Below are positions 55,359-64,000 of a stretch of DNA of 64,000 bases, piece by piece (within the stretch, counting starts at the first letter, position 1; the number at the start of each line of letters is the position of its first letter). The notes beneath the pieces are model-generated. The model made no database searches and had not been told where the DNA came from. It saw nothing but the letters and a program-made list of their open reading frames with translations. Source of the DNA: G965219965 sp965219965 (GTDB lineage Bacteria; Pseudomonadota; Alphaproteobacteria; RS24); contig OZ244796.1 in NCBI GenBank assembly GCA_965219965.1, positions 372,001 to 436,000 on the forward strand. Direction: 5' to 3'. The translations under genes and the position numbers were made by a program.

Positions 55359-55955
55359 ATGATGGGTGTATATGAGTTCATTTTACCCCGCCATAACAAA
55401 GTCCCGCACGGCACAAGGCGGGCTTTGGGTATGGGGTTTGTTGTGCTGGCGGGTCTTATTTTATCGGCCTGTGCGGGTGGGGTGAACCAACGTGCGGCAG
55501 AAGCCAATCGGCATATTGAACAAGCAGCGCGTGAATTGCCAGGCCAATCTGTTCGCGAATTACTGCAATGTGCAGGTATGCCCAATGCCACAGTGGGGCT
55601 AGAAAACGGCCATCAGCTTTTGATTTATGCACGTCAAACCTCACGGCTTGAAATCGACCCTTTCCATGAATTTTACACGCCTTGCGGCTGGCCGACTTAT
55701 AATCATCGTTGCTTTAGCGGGGCGACACCCGATTATTATTTGCGTGATTATGAAATTGTAGAGCATGGCTGTCGGGTCGGCTTTTGGGTTAAGGATGAGG
55801 AAATCCGCGATATGAGCGTGGAGGCGACATCTAGCGTGGCCAGAGGCTATTGCGTGGAAGTATTTCGCAATTGCCTCAGGCCAGATGAAACAGCAATAAA
55901 TGATGGCGACCGGCGTGATAAAAATGTAACGGCGGGCGGGCGCGTTAATAATTAG
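55359..55955 (+). CDS. Cysteine-containing lipoprotein of unknown function
   Basis: 198 residues from the ATG at 55359; an inner ATG at residue 25 (55431) would also give a signal peptide. The lipobox LSAC puts the lipidated Cys at 38. The mature part begins AGGVNQRAAEANRHIEQAAR and contains VRELLQCAGMPNATVGLENG, which resembles the start of SmpA/OmlA-like folds, then several cysteines (TPCGW, HRCFSG, EHGCRVGFWVKDEEI, GYCVEVFRNCL). Probably anchored to the outer membrane. Its end overlaps the convergent SDR gene by four bases. Confidence 0.75.
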   Translation: MMGVYEFILPRHNKVPHGTRRALGMGFVVLAGLILSACAGGVNQRAAEANRHIEQAARELPGQSVRELLQCAGMPNATVGLENGHQLLIYARQTSRLEIDPFHEFYTPCGWPTYNHRCFSGATPDYYLRDYEIVEHGCRVGFWVKDEEIRDMSVEATSSVARGYCVEVFRNCLRPDETAINDGDRRDKNVTAGGRVNN

Positions 55956-56665
55956 AGCCGCGCTTGGTGGTAATCTATTAATTGCCCCGTTTCTACCCAA
56001 TCGGGGGCGGCCATTTTAACCACAAGCGGGGCAACATCTTCTGGGCGCGGTAGCGTGTCGGGGTCTTCGCCTGGCATGGCTTTGGCGCGCATGGCGGTGC
56101 GCATCGCGCCAGGTGATAAAAGATTAATCCGCAAAGCACTATCGGTTTGCTCGCCCGCCCAACAGCGCACCAGCGTATTAAGAGCCACTTTTGAAGCCGC
56201 ATAAGCCCCCCAGAAGGGACGCGCACTATCGGCAACGCTTGAGGTTAGAAAAATGGCGCGTCCAGCCTCAGAAGCTAGCAATAATGGCTCAAAAGTGCGT
56301 ATCAAACGCGCATTGGCAGTAAAATTAACTGCCAGCGTATCGGCCAGCGTTTCGGGTTTTATATGCGCTACGGGGGTCAGTGCACCCAAAATGGCGGCAT
56401 TGGCAACCAGCACATCTAGCCGCCCCCAACGCTCCGCCACAACTGCACCCAATCGGTCAATGGCGGCATAATCGGTTATATCTAGCGGCACGCCCGTCGC
56501 TTCACCTCCAGCGGCGGTGATTTCATCATAAACGCTTTCCAATGCACCCTGTGTGCGGCTTATCAGCAACACATGGTCGCTTTGGGCGGCTAAAGCTAAA
56601 GCCACGGCACGGCCAAGCCCGCGCCCCGCGCCAGTCACCAGAGCGATGCGCGGCTTTTGCGCCAT
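55952..56665 (-). CDS. Short-chain dehydrogenase/reductase (SDR) family oxidoreductase
   Basis: 237 residues, classical SDR. Cofactor motif TGAGRGLGRAVALALAAQ near residue 12; NAAILGALTPV; catalytic Ser and Tyr-Lys in TSSVADSARPFWGAYAASKVAL. The substrate cannot be told. Its start shares a base with the purF stop, so it is the last gene of the radA-cvpA-purF run. Confidence 0.9.
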   Translation of the reverse strand: MAQKPRIALVTGAGRGLGRAVALALAAQSDHVLLISRTQGALESVYDEITAAGGEATGVPLDITDYAAIDRLGAVVAERWGRLDVLVANAAILGALTPVAHIKPETLADTLAVNFTANARLIRTFEPLLLASEAGRAIFLTSSVADSARPFWGAYAASKVALNTLVRCWAGEQTDSALRINLLSPGAMRTAMRAKAMPGEDPDTLPRPEDVAPLVVKMAAPDWVETGQLIDYHQARL

Positions 56666-58185
56666 TAGTCTATTTTTTCTTTCAATAGGGAAAGCTGGCG
56701 GATATTTTCCGCCCCATTTTTATCTGCCAAGGGGGTGGGATAATCGCCCGTAAAGCAATGGTCGGTATATTGTGGCTGGTCAGCATTGCGCCCTTGTTCA
56801 TGCCCCATGGCGTGATAAACGCCATCTATGCTTAAAAAGGCAAGGCTATCCGCTCCGATATAGTCGCGCATTTCTTCCAAAGAATGGGTGGCGGCTAAAA
56901 GTTGCTCCTTATGCGGGGTGTCAATGCCATAAAAATCTGGATGGGTGATGGGCGGTGAGGCGATACGCATATGCACTTGCGTTGCGCCTGCCTCACGCAT
57001 CATTTGAACGATTTTAACCGATGTTGTGCCACGCACGATTGAATCATCTATCAGCACCACGCGCTTGCCCGCCACATGGGCTTTATTGGGATTATGTTTG
57101 CGCTTTACGCTCAACTGGCGGACAGCTTGGGTCGGCTCAATAAAGGTGCGGCCAACATAATGGTTGCGAATAATACCAAATTCAAACGGAATTTTGGCCG
57201 CTTCAGAATAGCCCAAAGCCGCCGGCACGCCGCTATCTGGAACGGGAATAATCACATCGGCGGGCGCGGGGCTTTCTTGCGCCAGCACCCGCCCAAATTC
57301 CTTGCGGCAATCATATACATTGCGGCCCGCCAGAAAAGAATCGGGGCGGGAGAAATAAATATATTCAAAAATACACGGGCGTGGCGGTGTGGTGGGGAAG
57401 GGCTTGACGCTTTCAATCCCCGCTTCGGTGATAATCACAATTTCGCCATTGTCAATTTCACGAATAAAATTCGCGCCGATAATATCCAGCGCACAGGTTT
57501 CTGAAGCCAATACGGGTGCGCCGTTCAAATCGCCCAACACCAGAGGCCGAATGCCAAGCGGGTCACGCGCCCCTATCATTTTTTTATTGGTCAGCGCCAC
57601 TAAACTATAAGCACCTTGTATTTGGAACAGCGCATCAATGAGCCTATCAACTGTCCGCCCGCGTTCGGAACGCGCGACGAGTTGTAAAATGGTTTCCGTG
57701 TCGGAAGTGGATTGAAAAATCGCACCGCGTTTGACCAGCTCATTGCGTAAGGTCAGGGCATTGGTCAAATTGCCATTATGGGCGCAGGCAAAACCACCCC
57801 CTGCAAGGTCAGCAAAAAGCGGCTGGACATTGCGTAAAATCGTTTCACCCGTAGTGGAATAGCGCACATGGCCAATGGCCGAAGAACCTTTCAGCCCGTC
57901 AATAACTGACGCTTTAGTAAAATTTTCACTGACCAGCCCCAAGCGTCGTTCAGAATTAAATTGCTTGCCGTCAAAGCTGACAATCCCCGCCGCTTCTTGA
58001 CCACGATGTTGGAGCGCGTGCAACCCTAGAGCCGCTAAAGCCGCCGCATCTGGATGACCATAGACACCAAAGACGCCACACTCTTCGCGTAAGGTGTCTT
58101 CATGCAATATATCAGCTCGCATATCAGTCTGCATATTGTCTTGAGTGAAAAGGGTCACTTTTAGACCACCCTCTTTTGCCAGCAT
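56665..58185 (-). CDS. purF: Amidophosphoribosyltransferase
   Basis: 506 residues from the ATG at 58185; a GTG at 58158 with GGTGG seven bases upstream is a good alternative. It makes phosphoribosylamine, the first step of purine synthesis. The N-terminal propeptide would be removed to expose the Cys of EECGVFGVYGHPDAAALA (Cys36 in the long form). Other motifs: GLHALQHRGQEAAGI, CAHNGNLTNAL, VIPVPDSGVPAALGYSE, and the PRPP site VVLIDDSIVRGTTSVKIV. cvpA-purF order is the same as in E. coli. Confidence 0.96.
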   Translation of the reverse strand: MLAKEGGLKVTLFTQDNMQTDMRADILHEDTLREECGVFGVYGHPDAAALAALGLHALQHRGQEAAGIVSFDGKQFNSERRLGLVSENFTKASVIDGLKGSSAIGHVRYSTTGETILRNVQPLFADLAGGGFACAHNGNLTNALTLRNELVKRGAIFQSTSDTETILQLVARSERGRTVDRLIDALFQIQGAYSLVALTNKKMIGARDPLGIRPLVLGDLNGAPVLASETCALDIIGANFIREIDNGEIVIITEAGIESVKPFPTTPPRPCIFEYIYFSRPDSFLAGRNVYDCRKEFGRVLAQESPAPADVIIPVPDSGVPAALGYSEAAKIPFEFGIIRNHYVGRTFIEPTQAVRQLSVKRKHNPNKAHVAGKRVVLIDDSIVRGTTSVKIVQMMREAGATQVHMRIASPPITHPDFYGIDTPHKEQLLAATHSLEEMRDYIGADSLAFLSIDGVYHAMGHEQGRNADQPQYTDHCFTGDYPTPLADKNGAENIRQLSLLKEKID

Positions 58186-58257
58186 TGTGGAAGATTGGCC
58201 TCCCGCTCGCCAGACTTATACCCCGAACCAGATGATTTGTCAGGACGTTTTTTACAC

Positions 58258-58803
58258 TTAGGGCAAATTGTTAGGGGTCGGAAAACGGGCGGGGATATAG
58301 GCTGAAATACTATCGGATGGGGCGAGCGTGACAATTAAGTCCATACCATTATGCAGGAATGGTACAAGTCGTGCTTCGCTCACCCAATCAGGATGCTCAT
58401 CGGCAGGAATCAGCAAGAGCAGAATGAAATAAGCAAAAATGGCAATCAGCACCCCGCGAAGCAATCCAAAGCCCGCCCCCAAAATTCGGTCGGGGCGCCC
58501 AATACGGGTCTTTTTCAAATGTTTGGTGACGATATTGGCCAAAAATGAAAAAACCAACATGATAAGCACAAAAACCACAATGGCGGCTATGCCGAGCAAT
58601 AGGCCAATTGGCCAGCCAGAGGGAGTAGCGTCTTCTACGTGCGGGTGCAAAAGGGGCAGGGCGGCTAATGTGCCATAAATGGCCACCAACCAGCCGACAA
58701 TAGATAAAATTTCACGGCTAAAGCCGCGCAAAAGCGACAGTGCCGTTGAGGCGGTAAGGCCAGCGATAATCACATAGTCAAGCGGGGTGAAACCAATATC
58801 CAT
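58258..58803 (-). CDS. cvpA: CvpA family membrane protein
   Basis: 181 residues with four membrane spans: about 10-25, 30-50, 68-92 and 107-130. The opening FTPLDYVIIAGLTASTALSLLRGFSREILSIVGW matches CvpA, named for a role in colicin V production in E. coli; its real function is still unclear. The ATG overlaps the radA stop, and purF follows. Confidence 0.9.
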   Translation of the reverse strand: MDIGFTPLDYVIIAGLTASTALSLLRGFSREILSIVGWLVAIYGTLAALPLLHPHVEDATPSGWPIGLLLGIAAIVVFVLIMLVFSFLANIVTKHLKKTRIGRPDRILGAGFGLLRGVLIAIFAYFILLLLIPADEHPDWVSEARLVPFLHNGMDLIVTLAPSDSISAYIPARFPTPNNLP

Positions 58804-60197
58804 TATACGTCTTCTTTCCGACGATTGGGGGTGATGCCTAAAAGCCGCATGAGGTCGCCTAAATCAGATATATTATTGATCTTCATGGGCGGGGTTTCAT
58901 CATGGCTGGATAGGGGCGCAAAAGCGGCGGCAAAGCCGAGCTTAGCGGCTTCTTTCAGCCGCGCATTGGTTTGCGTCACAGGGCGCACCGAGCCAGACAG
59001 GCTTAGCTCGCCAAAGACAATAGTGTTGTGCGGCAAAGGCTTTTGGCTCAGCGATGACATGAGCGCGGCGGCAACGGCTAAATCAGCCGCTGGTTCTTGC
59101 ACCCGCAAGCCACCCGCAATGTTTAGAAACACATCACGTCCAGCAAAACTAATGCCGCACCGTGCTTCTAATACGGCCAGCACCATAGACAGCCGATTTT
59201 GGTCCCAACCAACCACAGCACGACGTGGTGTAGCAAGTGAAGAAGGTGCTACAAGCACTTGAATTTCAACTAGAACTGGCCGTGTACCTTCAATGCTGGC
59301 AAACACCACCGCACCAGCCACATTTTCCTCCCGTGCTTCCAAAAACAAAGCCGATGGGTTGGCAATTTCAGCCAGTCCCTCGCCACGCATTTCAAACACG
59401 CCAATTTCATCTGTCGCCCCGAAGCGGTTTTTCACCGCCCGCAAAATACGGAAATGATGCCCACGGTCGCCTTCAAAATAAATCACCGTATCCACCATAT
59501 GCTCCAGCACACGCGGGCCAGCAATTTGACCTTCCTTAGTGACATGGCCAACCAAGACCAGTGCTGTATTTGCTGTTTTGGCGTGATGGATAAGTTCCTG
59601 TGCGGCGGCACGGACTTGGCTGACTGTGCCGGGTGCACTTTCAATGACAGACGACCAAATGGTTTGGATAGAGTCAATCACTACTAAATCGGGCGGCGTG
59701 TCAGCTTTAAGCGTGGCGAGAATATCGGCGACATTAGTTTCCGCGCCAAGCTGCACCGCCGCATCGGCAAGCCCTAAACGGCCAGCCCGCATACGCAATT
59801 GAGCAATGGCTTCTTCACCCGATATATAGACGGTTTTTTTCCCTTGTTGCGCCAAAGCAGCGGTGGTTTGCATTAAAATAGTGGATTTGCCAATACCTGG
59901 ATCGCCGCCCAACAAAACTGCCGAGCCTGCCACAAAACCACCGCCAATCACGCGGTCAAATTCACCCAAACCCGTTTGGATACGCGGCGGGTCAGCCATT
60001 TCGCCCGACAGGGTGGTTAAAGGAATAATATGCGCTTTGGCCTTATCGCTTTTTGTCCCGCGCCCAAGCGGCGGAGCGTTGTCGATTCTTTCTTCCTGCA
60101 AGGAATTCCATTCATTGCAGCTTTCGCATTTGCCGACCCATTTATTTGTCACCGCCCCGCAGGATTGGCAAACATATTGCGTTGAAATACGCGCCAT
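58803..60197 (-). CDS. radA: DNA repair protein RadA
   Basis: 464 residues. A RecA-like ATPase that drives branch migration in recombination. N-terminal zinc finger (CQSCG, then CESCNEW), Walker A GGDPGIGKSTILMQ, the family's KNRFG motif (VKNRFGATDEIGVFEM), and a C-terminal Lon-protease-like domain (GGLRVQEPAADLAVAAALMS, then VFGELSLSGSVRPV). Its start shares a base with the stop of the ABC ATPase gene upstream. Confidence 0.96.
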   Translation of the reverse strand: MARISTQYVCQSCGAVTNKWVGKCESCNEWNSLQEERIDNAPPLGRGTKSDKAKAHIIPLTTLSGEMADPPRIQTGLGEFDRVIGGGFVAGSAVLLGGDPGIGKSTILMQTTAALAQQGKKTVYISGEEAIAQLRMRAGRLGLADAAVQLGAETNVADILATLKADTPPDLVVIDSIQTIWSSVIESAPGTVSQVRAAAQELIHHAKTANTALVLVGHVTKEGQIAGPRVLEHMVDTVIYFEGDRGHHFRILRAVKNRFGATDEIGVFEMRGEGLAEIANPSALFLEAREENVAGAVVFASIEGTRPVLVEIQVLVAPSSLATPRRAVVGWDQNRLSMVLAVLEARCGISFAGRDVFLNIAGGLRVQEPAADLAVAAALMSSLSQKPLPHNTIVFGELSLSGSVRPVTQTNARLKEAAKLGFAAAFAPLSSHDETPPMKINNISDLGDLMRLLGITPNRRKEDV

Positions 60198-60970
60198 TAG
60201 CCATCTCCCTCAATAAAAACGGGTCCATCGGCCAGCCCGTTAATGAATTGATACAAATAGGCATTATCGCTTTTATCCATTTCGGCTTGTGCGCCATGCC
60301 AAATAATTTTGCCTTGATATAAAAACGCCGCGCAATCAGCAATGGTGTGAACCGAACTCATATCATGGGTGATGGTCAGCGTGGTTGAACCAAGTTCCCG
60401 CGCACAGTCACGAATGAGATGATTGATGACATCGGTCATAATTGGGTCAAGACCTGTGGTCGGCTCATCAAAAAATAAAATATCTGGCTTGGTGGCAATG
60501 GCTCGCGCCAGCCCAACGCGTTTGTGCATTCCGCCAGAAAGAGAGGCGGGGTAGGTGTCTAATAATTCCGTGCCCAGCCCTACCAGACGCAGGCTTTCCT
60601 CAGCCATATTGCGGGCTTCATCTATGCTTAACCCCATGCTTTGCAGACCCGCAAAGGCCACATTTTGCCATATAGGCAAGCTGTCAAAAAGCGCACCATT
60701 TTGAAACAACATGCCGAATTGTTTATTGACATTAGCGCGCTTAACCCGCCTTAGTCCGATGGTTTCCACACCACCTACGCGGATAGAACCGCTATTGGTT
60801 GGCAATAAGCCAAGAATGCATTTTAGCATGACTGATTTGCCCGACCCTGAACCGCCAATCACCACCAGCGACTCGCCCTTATTGACGCACAAATTTACGC
60901 CCTGTAGCACTTTTTTTGCGCCGAAATGCTTATACACATTTGTAAGCTCAATGATGGGTTTAGCATTCAT
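60197..60970 (-). CDS. mlaF: MlaF-type lipid ABC transporter ATP-binding protein
   Basis: 257 residues. Walker A GGSGSGKSVMLKCILG, Q-loop MLFQNGALFDSLPIWQNVAF, signature LSGGMHKRVGLARAIA, Walker B ILFFDEPTTGLDPIMTDVIN, and switch His in ITHDMSSV. These fit MlaF, which powers phospholipid transport across the envelope together with MlaE (next gene), MlaD and MlaB. MlaA and MlaC are encoded at 26.5-27.9 kb; MlaD is not in the window. The gap from mlaE is 16 bases. Confidence 0.93.
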   Translation of the reverse strand: MNAKPIIELTNVYKHFGAKKVLQGVNLCVNKGESLVVIGGSGSGKSVMLKCILGLLPTNSGSIRVGGVETIGLRRVKRANVNKQFGMLFQNGALFDSLPIWQNVAFAGLQSMGLSIDEARNMAEESLRLVGLGTELLDTYPASLSGGMHKRVGLARAIATKPDILFFDEPTTGLDPIMTDVINHLIRDCARELGSTTLTITHDMSSVHTIADCAAFLYQGKIIWHGAQAEMDKSDNAYLYQFINGLADGPVFIEGDG

Positions 60971-60986
60971 GGTGGCGTCCCATTTA

Positions 60987-61760
60987 TCAGGAAGAGAAAA
61001 ATAGCGAGGTCATCAGATAATTGGCTGATAAGATGGCAATAGATGCCGTGACCACAGCATTTGTTGTGGCGCGGCCAACACCTTGTGCGCCGCCCGCCGA
61101 ATGATAGCCATTATAGCACCCCATGATGGCGATGAGAAAACCAAACACGGCGGACTTAATCAGGCCAGAAGTGATGTCATCTATTTCTAAAAAATCCACC
61201 GTGTTTTTAATATAAATCGCCGCGTTAAAATCCAAAGCCTGTGTGCTAACAACAAAGCCGCCCATAATGCCGATAATATCAGCGATTAGCGCAAGCGCGG
61301 GCAGACATAGCACGGCGGCAATAATGCGTGGCGCAATCAGATATTTGAAAGGGTCGGTGGATAGGGTGGTGAGTGCGTCAATTTGCTCGGTCACGCGCAT
61401 GGTGCCAATTTCTGCCGCCATGGCTGAGCTAACCCGTCCAGCAACCATCAGCCCGCCCAAAACTGGCCCCAATTCGCGGGTGATGCCCAAAGCAACAATG
61501 CTGGCGACAATAGTTTCAGAATTAAATTCATTGCCGCCATAATAAATTTGCAAAGCCAAAACCCCGCCAGTGAAAAACGCCGTCAAGGCCACTACAGGCA
61601 GGGAGTAATAGCCAATACGCAAACATTGTTGGCCAATCAGGCGCATATAAAAGGGCGGCTGAAGTATTGCCCAAAATGCCTGATAAACAAATATAGTAAA
61701 GCGTCCAGTTTGAGCAAAAAAGCCCAGTGTTATTTGTCCTATTTTGGCTACCGAATTCAT
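60987..61760 (-). CDS. mlaE: MlaE-type lipid ABC transporter permease
   Basis: 257 residues from the ATG at 61760, which has GAGGGAA upstream; another ATG 18 bases earlier lies just after the alr stop and has no ribosome site. Motifs: VVALTAFFTGGVLALQIYYG, ALGITRELGPVLGGLMVAGR, AAEIGTMRVTEQIDALTTLS, and a C-terminal run of membrane spans with CYNGYHSAGGAQGVGRATT. This is the inner-membrane channel subunit of the Mla-type system. Confidence 0.93.
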   Translation of the reverse strand: MNSVAKIGQITLGFFAQTGRFTIFVYQAFWAILQPPFYMRLIGQQCLRIGYYSLPVVALTAFFTGGVLALQIYYGGNEFNSETIVASIVALGITRELGPVLGGLMVAGRVSSAMAAEIGTMRVTEQIDALTTLSTDPFKYLIAPRIIAAVLCLPALALIADIIGIMGGFVVSTQALDFNAAIYIKNTVDFLEIDDITSGLIKSAVFGFLIAIMGCYNGYHSAGGAQGVGRATTNAVVTASIAILSANYLMTSLFFSS

Positions 61761-61781
61761 TGGCGTTAATTCCCTCATTTT

Positions 61782-62837
61782 TCAGTTTTTATACTGTCTT
61801 TTGTAGCGCGTTCCAAGCTGTGTGAGAAGTTCGTATGAAATTGTATTTGCTTGGCGTGCGAGCGTGTCAATTTTGATTGTGTCGCCTATCATTTCAACAA
61901 AATCCCCGCGTTGTGGGCAGTTTTTAAGATGGGTGATGTCAATGGCGAGCAAATCCATGCTGATTCGTCCCACAATCGGGCATAGGGTGTTGTTAAAAGT
62001 GGCATGGGCTTGGCCGCTAAGGCAACGCGGAAAACCATCGCCATAGCCTAATGCCAAAATGGCAATATGCATATCTTGGGTGGCGGTGAAATTCGCGCCA
62101 TAGCCAATACTTTGCCCCGTTTTGACATGGCGCAACTGCAGAATCGGTGCCAGCAAATGCACAACTGTATGCAAAGCAGTGCTTTCATCTTCCAAGGGTG
62201 CGCCGCCATAAAGGCCAAGCCCGACGCGGGTCATATCAAAATGGAAGGCTTTGCCCATCAGCACGCCCGCAGAATTGGCCAAACTGGCTTTGCTGTTAGG
62301 AAATTTTTCCCGACAAGCCGTAAAAGCGGCCAGCTGGTGGGTGTTCATTTTATGCGCGGGCGTGTCGGCACAAGCGAGATGGCTCATCACAAGTTGCGGG
62401 GTGAAGTTTTTGATTTTATCTATATCATCCATGGGCAGGCCGAGCCGATTAAAGCCCGTATCAATATATAAAGCCGCTGGACGCGCTTCTGCCTGTGCTT
62501 GCCATTCGGTGATTTCTGCTAAAGAGCCAAGGCAGGGGATAAGCTCATGCGCTTTTATGGTAGCAAAACTATCTGGCGTTAGCCCGTTTAGCACATAGAT
62601 GTTTGCTTGCGGGGCGAGGCGGCGCAATTCTACGCCTTCCTGCATACGGGCGATAAAGAATGTTTTGCATCCAGATTTAAGTAACGTCTTGGCTACTGGT
62701 TCCAGCCCCAACCCATAGGCATCGGCTTTAATGGCGCAAGCCGTTTCGGCGGGGGCGGATTTTTTCGCCAAGAAGGCATAGTTTTTTGCAAGGGCAGCGC
62801 AGTCAATATACAAAATGGCTTGGTCGTCGCATAGCAT
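61782..62837 (-). CDS. alr: Alanine racemase
   Basis: 351 residues. A PLP enzyme that makes D-alanine for peptidoglycan. The PLP lysine is in CAIKADAYGLGLEPVAKTLL, the opposite-face catalytic Tyr in SIGYGANFTATQDM, and the PLP phosphate contact in VGRISMDLLAIDITHL. The N-terminus (ILYIDCAALAKNYAFL) is that of the family. It lies 14 bases behind dnaB, a common alphaproteobacterial order. Confidence 0.95.
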   Translation of the reverse strand: MLCDDQAILYIDCAALAKNYAFLAKKSAPAETACAIKADAYGLGLEPVAKTLLKSGCKTFFIARMQEGVELRRLAPQANIYVLNGLTPDSFATIKAHELIPCLGSLAEITEWQAQAEARPAALYIDTGFNRLGLPMDDIDKIKNFTPQLVMSHLACADTPAHKMNTHQLAAFTACREKFPNSKASLANSAGVLMGKAFHFDMTRVGLGLYGGAPLEDESTALHTVVHLLAPILQLRHVKTGQSIGYGANFTATQDMHIAILALGYGDGFPRCLSGQAHATFNNTLCPIVGRISMDLLAIDITHLKNCPQRGDFVEMIGDTIKIDTLARQANTISYELLTQLGTRYKRQYKN

Positions 62838-62851
62838 AATGGTCAGTAGGG

Positions 62852-64000
62852 CTATTCGGTTTGTTCCGGCAGATATTCCTTTTTCGCCAAATTACCAAAA
62901 CGGGTCAATTTAGCGTCAAAGGCCAACTCCACAACACTTATCGGGCCGTGTCGGTTCTTACCGATAATCAATTCCGCCTTGCCATGTATCTCGTCCATTT
63001 TCTCTTGCCATTTCAGATATTCTTCCGTGCCTTCTTCTGGCGACTGTTTGTTCAAATAATATTCGCCACGATAAATGAACATAACAATATCGGCATCTTG
63101 CTCAATGGAACCAGACTCACGCAAATCTGAAAGCAAAGGACGTTTATCATCACGGCTTTCCACCTGACGTGAAAGTTGTGACAAAGCAATAACTGGCACA
63201 TCTAATTCCTTGGCCAATGCTTTAAGCCCCTGGGTAATCATGCTAATTTCTTGCACCCGATTATCTGGTATCCGCCCTGTTGTGGCACGGATAAGCTGGA
63301 GATAATCTACCACAATCATGCCCAAACCGTGTTGGCGTTTTAAACGTCGGGCGCGGGCGGCAAGCGTGGCTATGGGTATCGCACCCGTATGGTCAATATA
63401 AAGAGGCAGGGATTCAAGTTCCTTGGCCGTTTCATAAAGGCGGCCATATTCACCTTCATCAATACTACCTTTTCGAATTTCGCCCGATGAAATACCCGTT
63501 TGTTCAGCAATAATTCTGGTTGCCAGTTGCTCACCTGCCATTTCCAGTGAGAAGAAACCAACCACCGCGCCGTCCTGAACAGTTTTGCGCCCATCTTCAT
63601 CAATATTCACCCGGCCTTCACGTTCGGCTTGGGCATAATTTTTTGCCACGGTGAACGCGATATTTGTCGCCAAAGATGTTTTACCCATAGCTGGACGACC
63701 AGCAAGAATAATCAAATCACTTTTTTGAAAGCCACCTAAAATGGAATCAAGCTGGCTAAAGCCACTGGCCAGACCCGATAAATGCCCATCGCGTTTATAG
63801 GCACTTTCAGCCATTTCAATTGCCGTGGCAATGTTTTCACCAAAATGGGTAAAGCCAGAACTATGCGTTCCCTTTTCGGCAATTTCATATAAAGCCTGCT
63901 CGGCATTTTCAATTTGTTGCTCGGGCGATTCATCAATTTCTGACTCAAAGGCAGTATTGACCATATCCTCGCCAAGATTGATAATTTCACGGCGAATAGC
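62852..64000 (-). CDS. dnaB: Replicative DNA helicase DnaB, 5' end outside window
   Basis: About 382 C-terminal residues are visible; the frame stays open to the right edge and begins there with AIRREIINLGEDMVN, the end of the N-terminal domain, so the true start lies outside. The RecA-like motor has SGLASGFSQLDSILGGFQKS, Walker A GRPAMGKTSLATNIA, VDYLQLIRATTG, SQLSRQVESRDDKRPLLSDL and the final RHGPISVVELAFDAKLTRF. It unwinds DNA at the fork and works with DnaG, encoded at 19 kb. Confidence 0.96.
   Translation of the reverse strand, partial: AIRREIINLGEDMVNTAFESEIDESPEQQIENAEQALYEIAEKGTHSSGFTHFGENIATAIEMAESAYKRDGHLSGLASGFSQLDSILGGFQKSDLIILAGRPAMGKTSLATNIAFTVAKNYAQAEREGRVNIDEDGRKTVQDGAVVGFFSLEMAGEQLATRIIAEQTGISSGEIRKGSIDEGEYGRLYETAKELESLPLYIDHTGAIPIATLAARARRLKRQHGLGMIVVDYLQLIRATTGRIPDNRVQEISMITQGLKALAKELDVPVIALSQLSRQVESRDDKRPLLSDLRESGSIEQDADIVMFIYRGEYYLNKQSPEEGTEEYLKWQEKMDEIHGKAELIIGKNRHGPISVVELAFDAKLTRFGNLAKKEYLPEQTE

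Overview
The window is a dense, almost purely chromosomal segment of an alphaproteobacterium with moderate, slightly AT-leaning base composition. Evidence for the lineage: GreA-CarB-CarA next to GatB/YqeY-DnaG-RpoD; a DnaG whose zinc-finger ligands are degraded; a fused ArsR-methyltransferase regulator ahead of metF-metH; class II DAHP synthase; an ELM1-family protein; the alr-mlaE-mlaF-radA-cvpA-purF block; and a Ppx remnant next to rlmE. A marine SAR116-like origin would fit the composition and gene content, but this is a guess that only a phylogeny can settle. No insertion sequences, prophage, CRISPR array or rRNA genes were seen. Gaps between genes are short, and none exceeds about 200 bases apart from small RNA and promoter regions.

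Layout. 1-5.1 kb (minus strand): a Slam-type outer-membrane translocon (type XI secretion), a secreted FecR-domain protein that ends in a TbpB-like barrel, and a two-domain OlsF-like acyltransferase cut by the window edge. 5.2-5.5 kb: tRNA-Thr(CGT) and tRNA-Pro(CGG). 5.5-12.3 kb: uvrB, a small membrane protein, an aspartate aminotransferase, a carboxymuconolactone-decarboxylase-like protein, trxB, an ELM1-family protein and an Lrp/AsnC regulator. 12.3-18 kb: greA, carB, carA and yqeY. 18-19 kb: a DUF4258/HTH toxin-antitoxin-like pair with palindromic promoter sites. 19-24.8 kb: dnaG, rpoD, panD, tRNA-Ile2(CAT), a dienelactone hydrolase and an acyltransferase. 24.8-28 kb: ettA facing mlaC-mlaA. 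28-33.6 kb: the methionine operon (ArsR-methyltransferase regulator, metF, metH) behind a 22-bp palindrome. 33.7-37.2 kb: a DjlA-like protein, rpiA, gor and a DUF374 acyltransferase. 37.2-44 kb: class II DAHP synthase, nadE, gltX, cimA and a LOG-family protein. 44-50 kb: psd, a ppx remnant, rlmE, guaB, a TPR protein, guaA and an atypical AT-rich BRCT gene. 50-55.3 kb: panB, a YfgM-like protein, bamB, der and a histone-H1-like repeat protein followed by a strong terminator. 55.3-64 kb: a lipoprotein, then a minus-strand run of dnaB, alr, mlaE, mlaF, radA, cvpA, purF and an SDR enzyme.

How the genes fit together. Most are housekeeping: nucleotide synthesis (carAB, guaB, guaA, purF), the methionine/folate cycle, pantothenate (panB, panD), NAD, glutathione, translation and replication. 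A strong envelope theme runs through the window: Slam, MlaA/C/E/F, BamB with YfgM, Psd, three acyltransferases and several lipoproteins.

The most interesting accessory element is the Slam plus FecR-barrel pair, which looks like a type XI secretion system with an unusual cargo. Next are the toxin-antitoxin-like pair, the methionine operator, the decayed ppx gene and the stand-alone BRCT gene.
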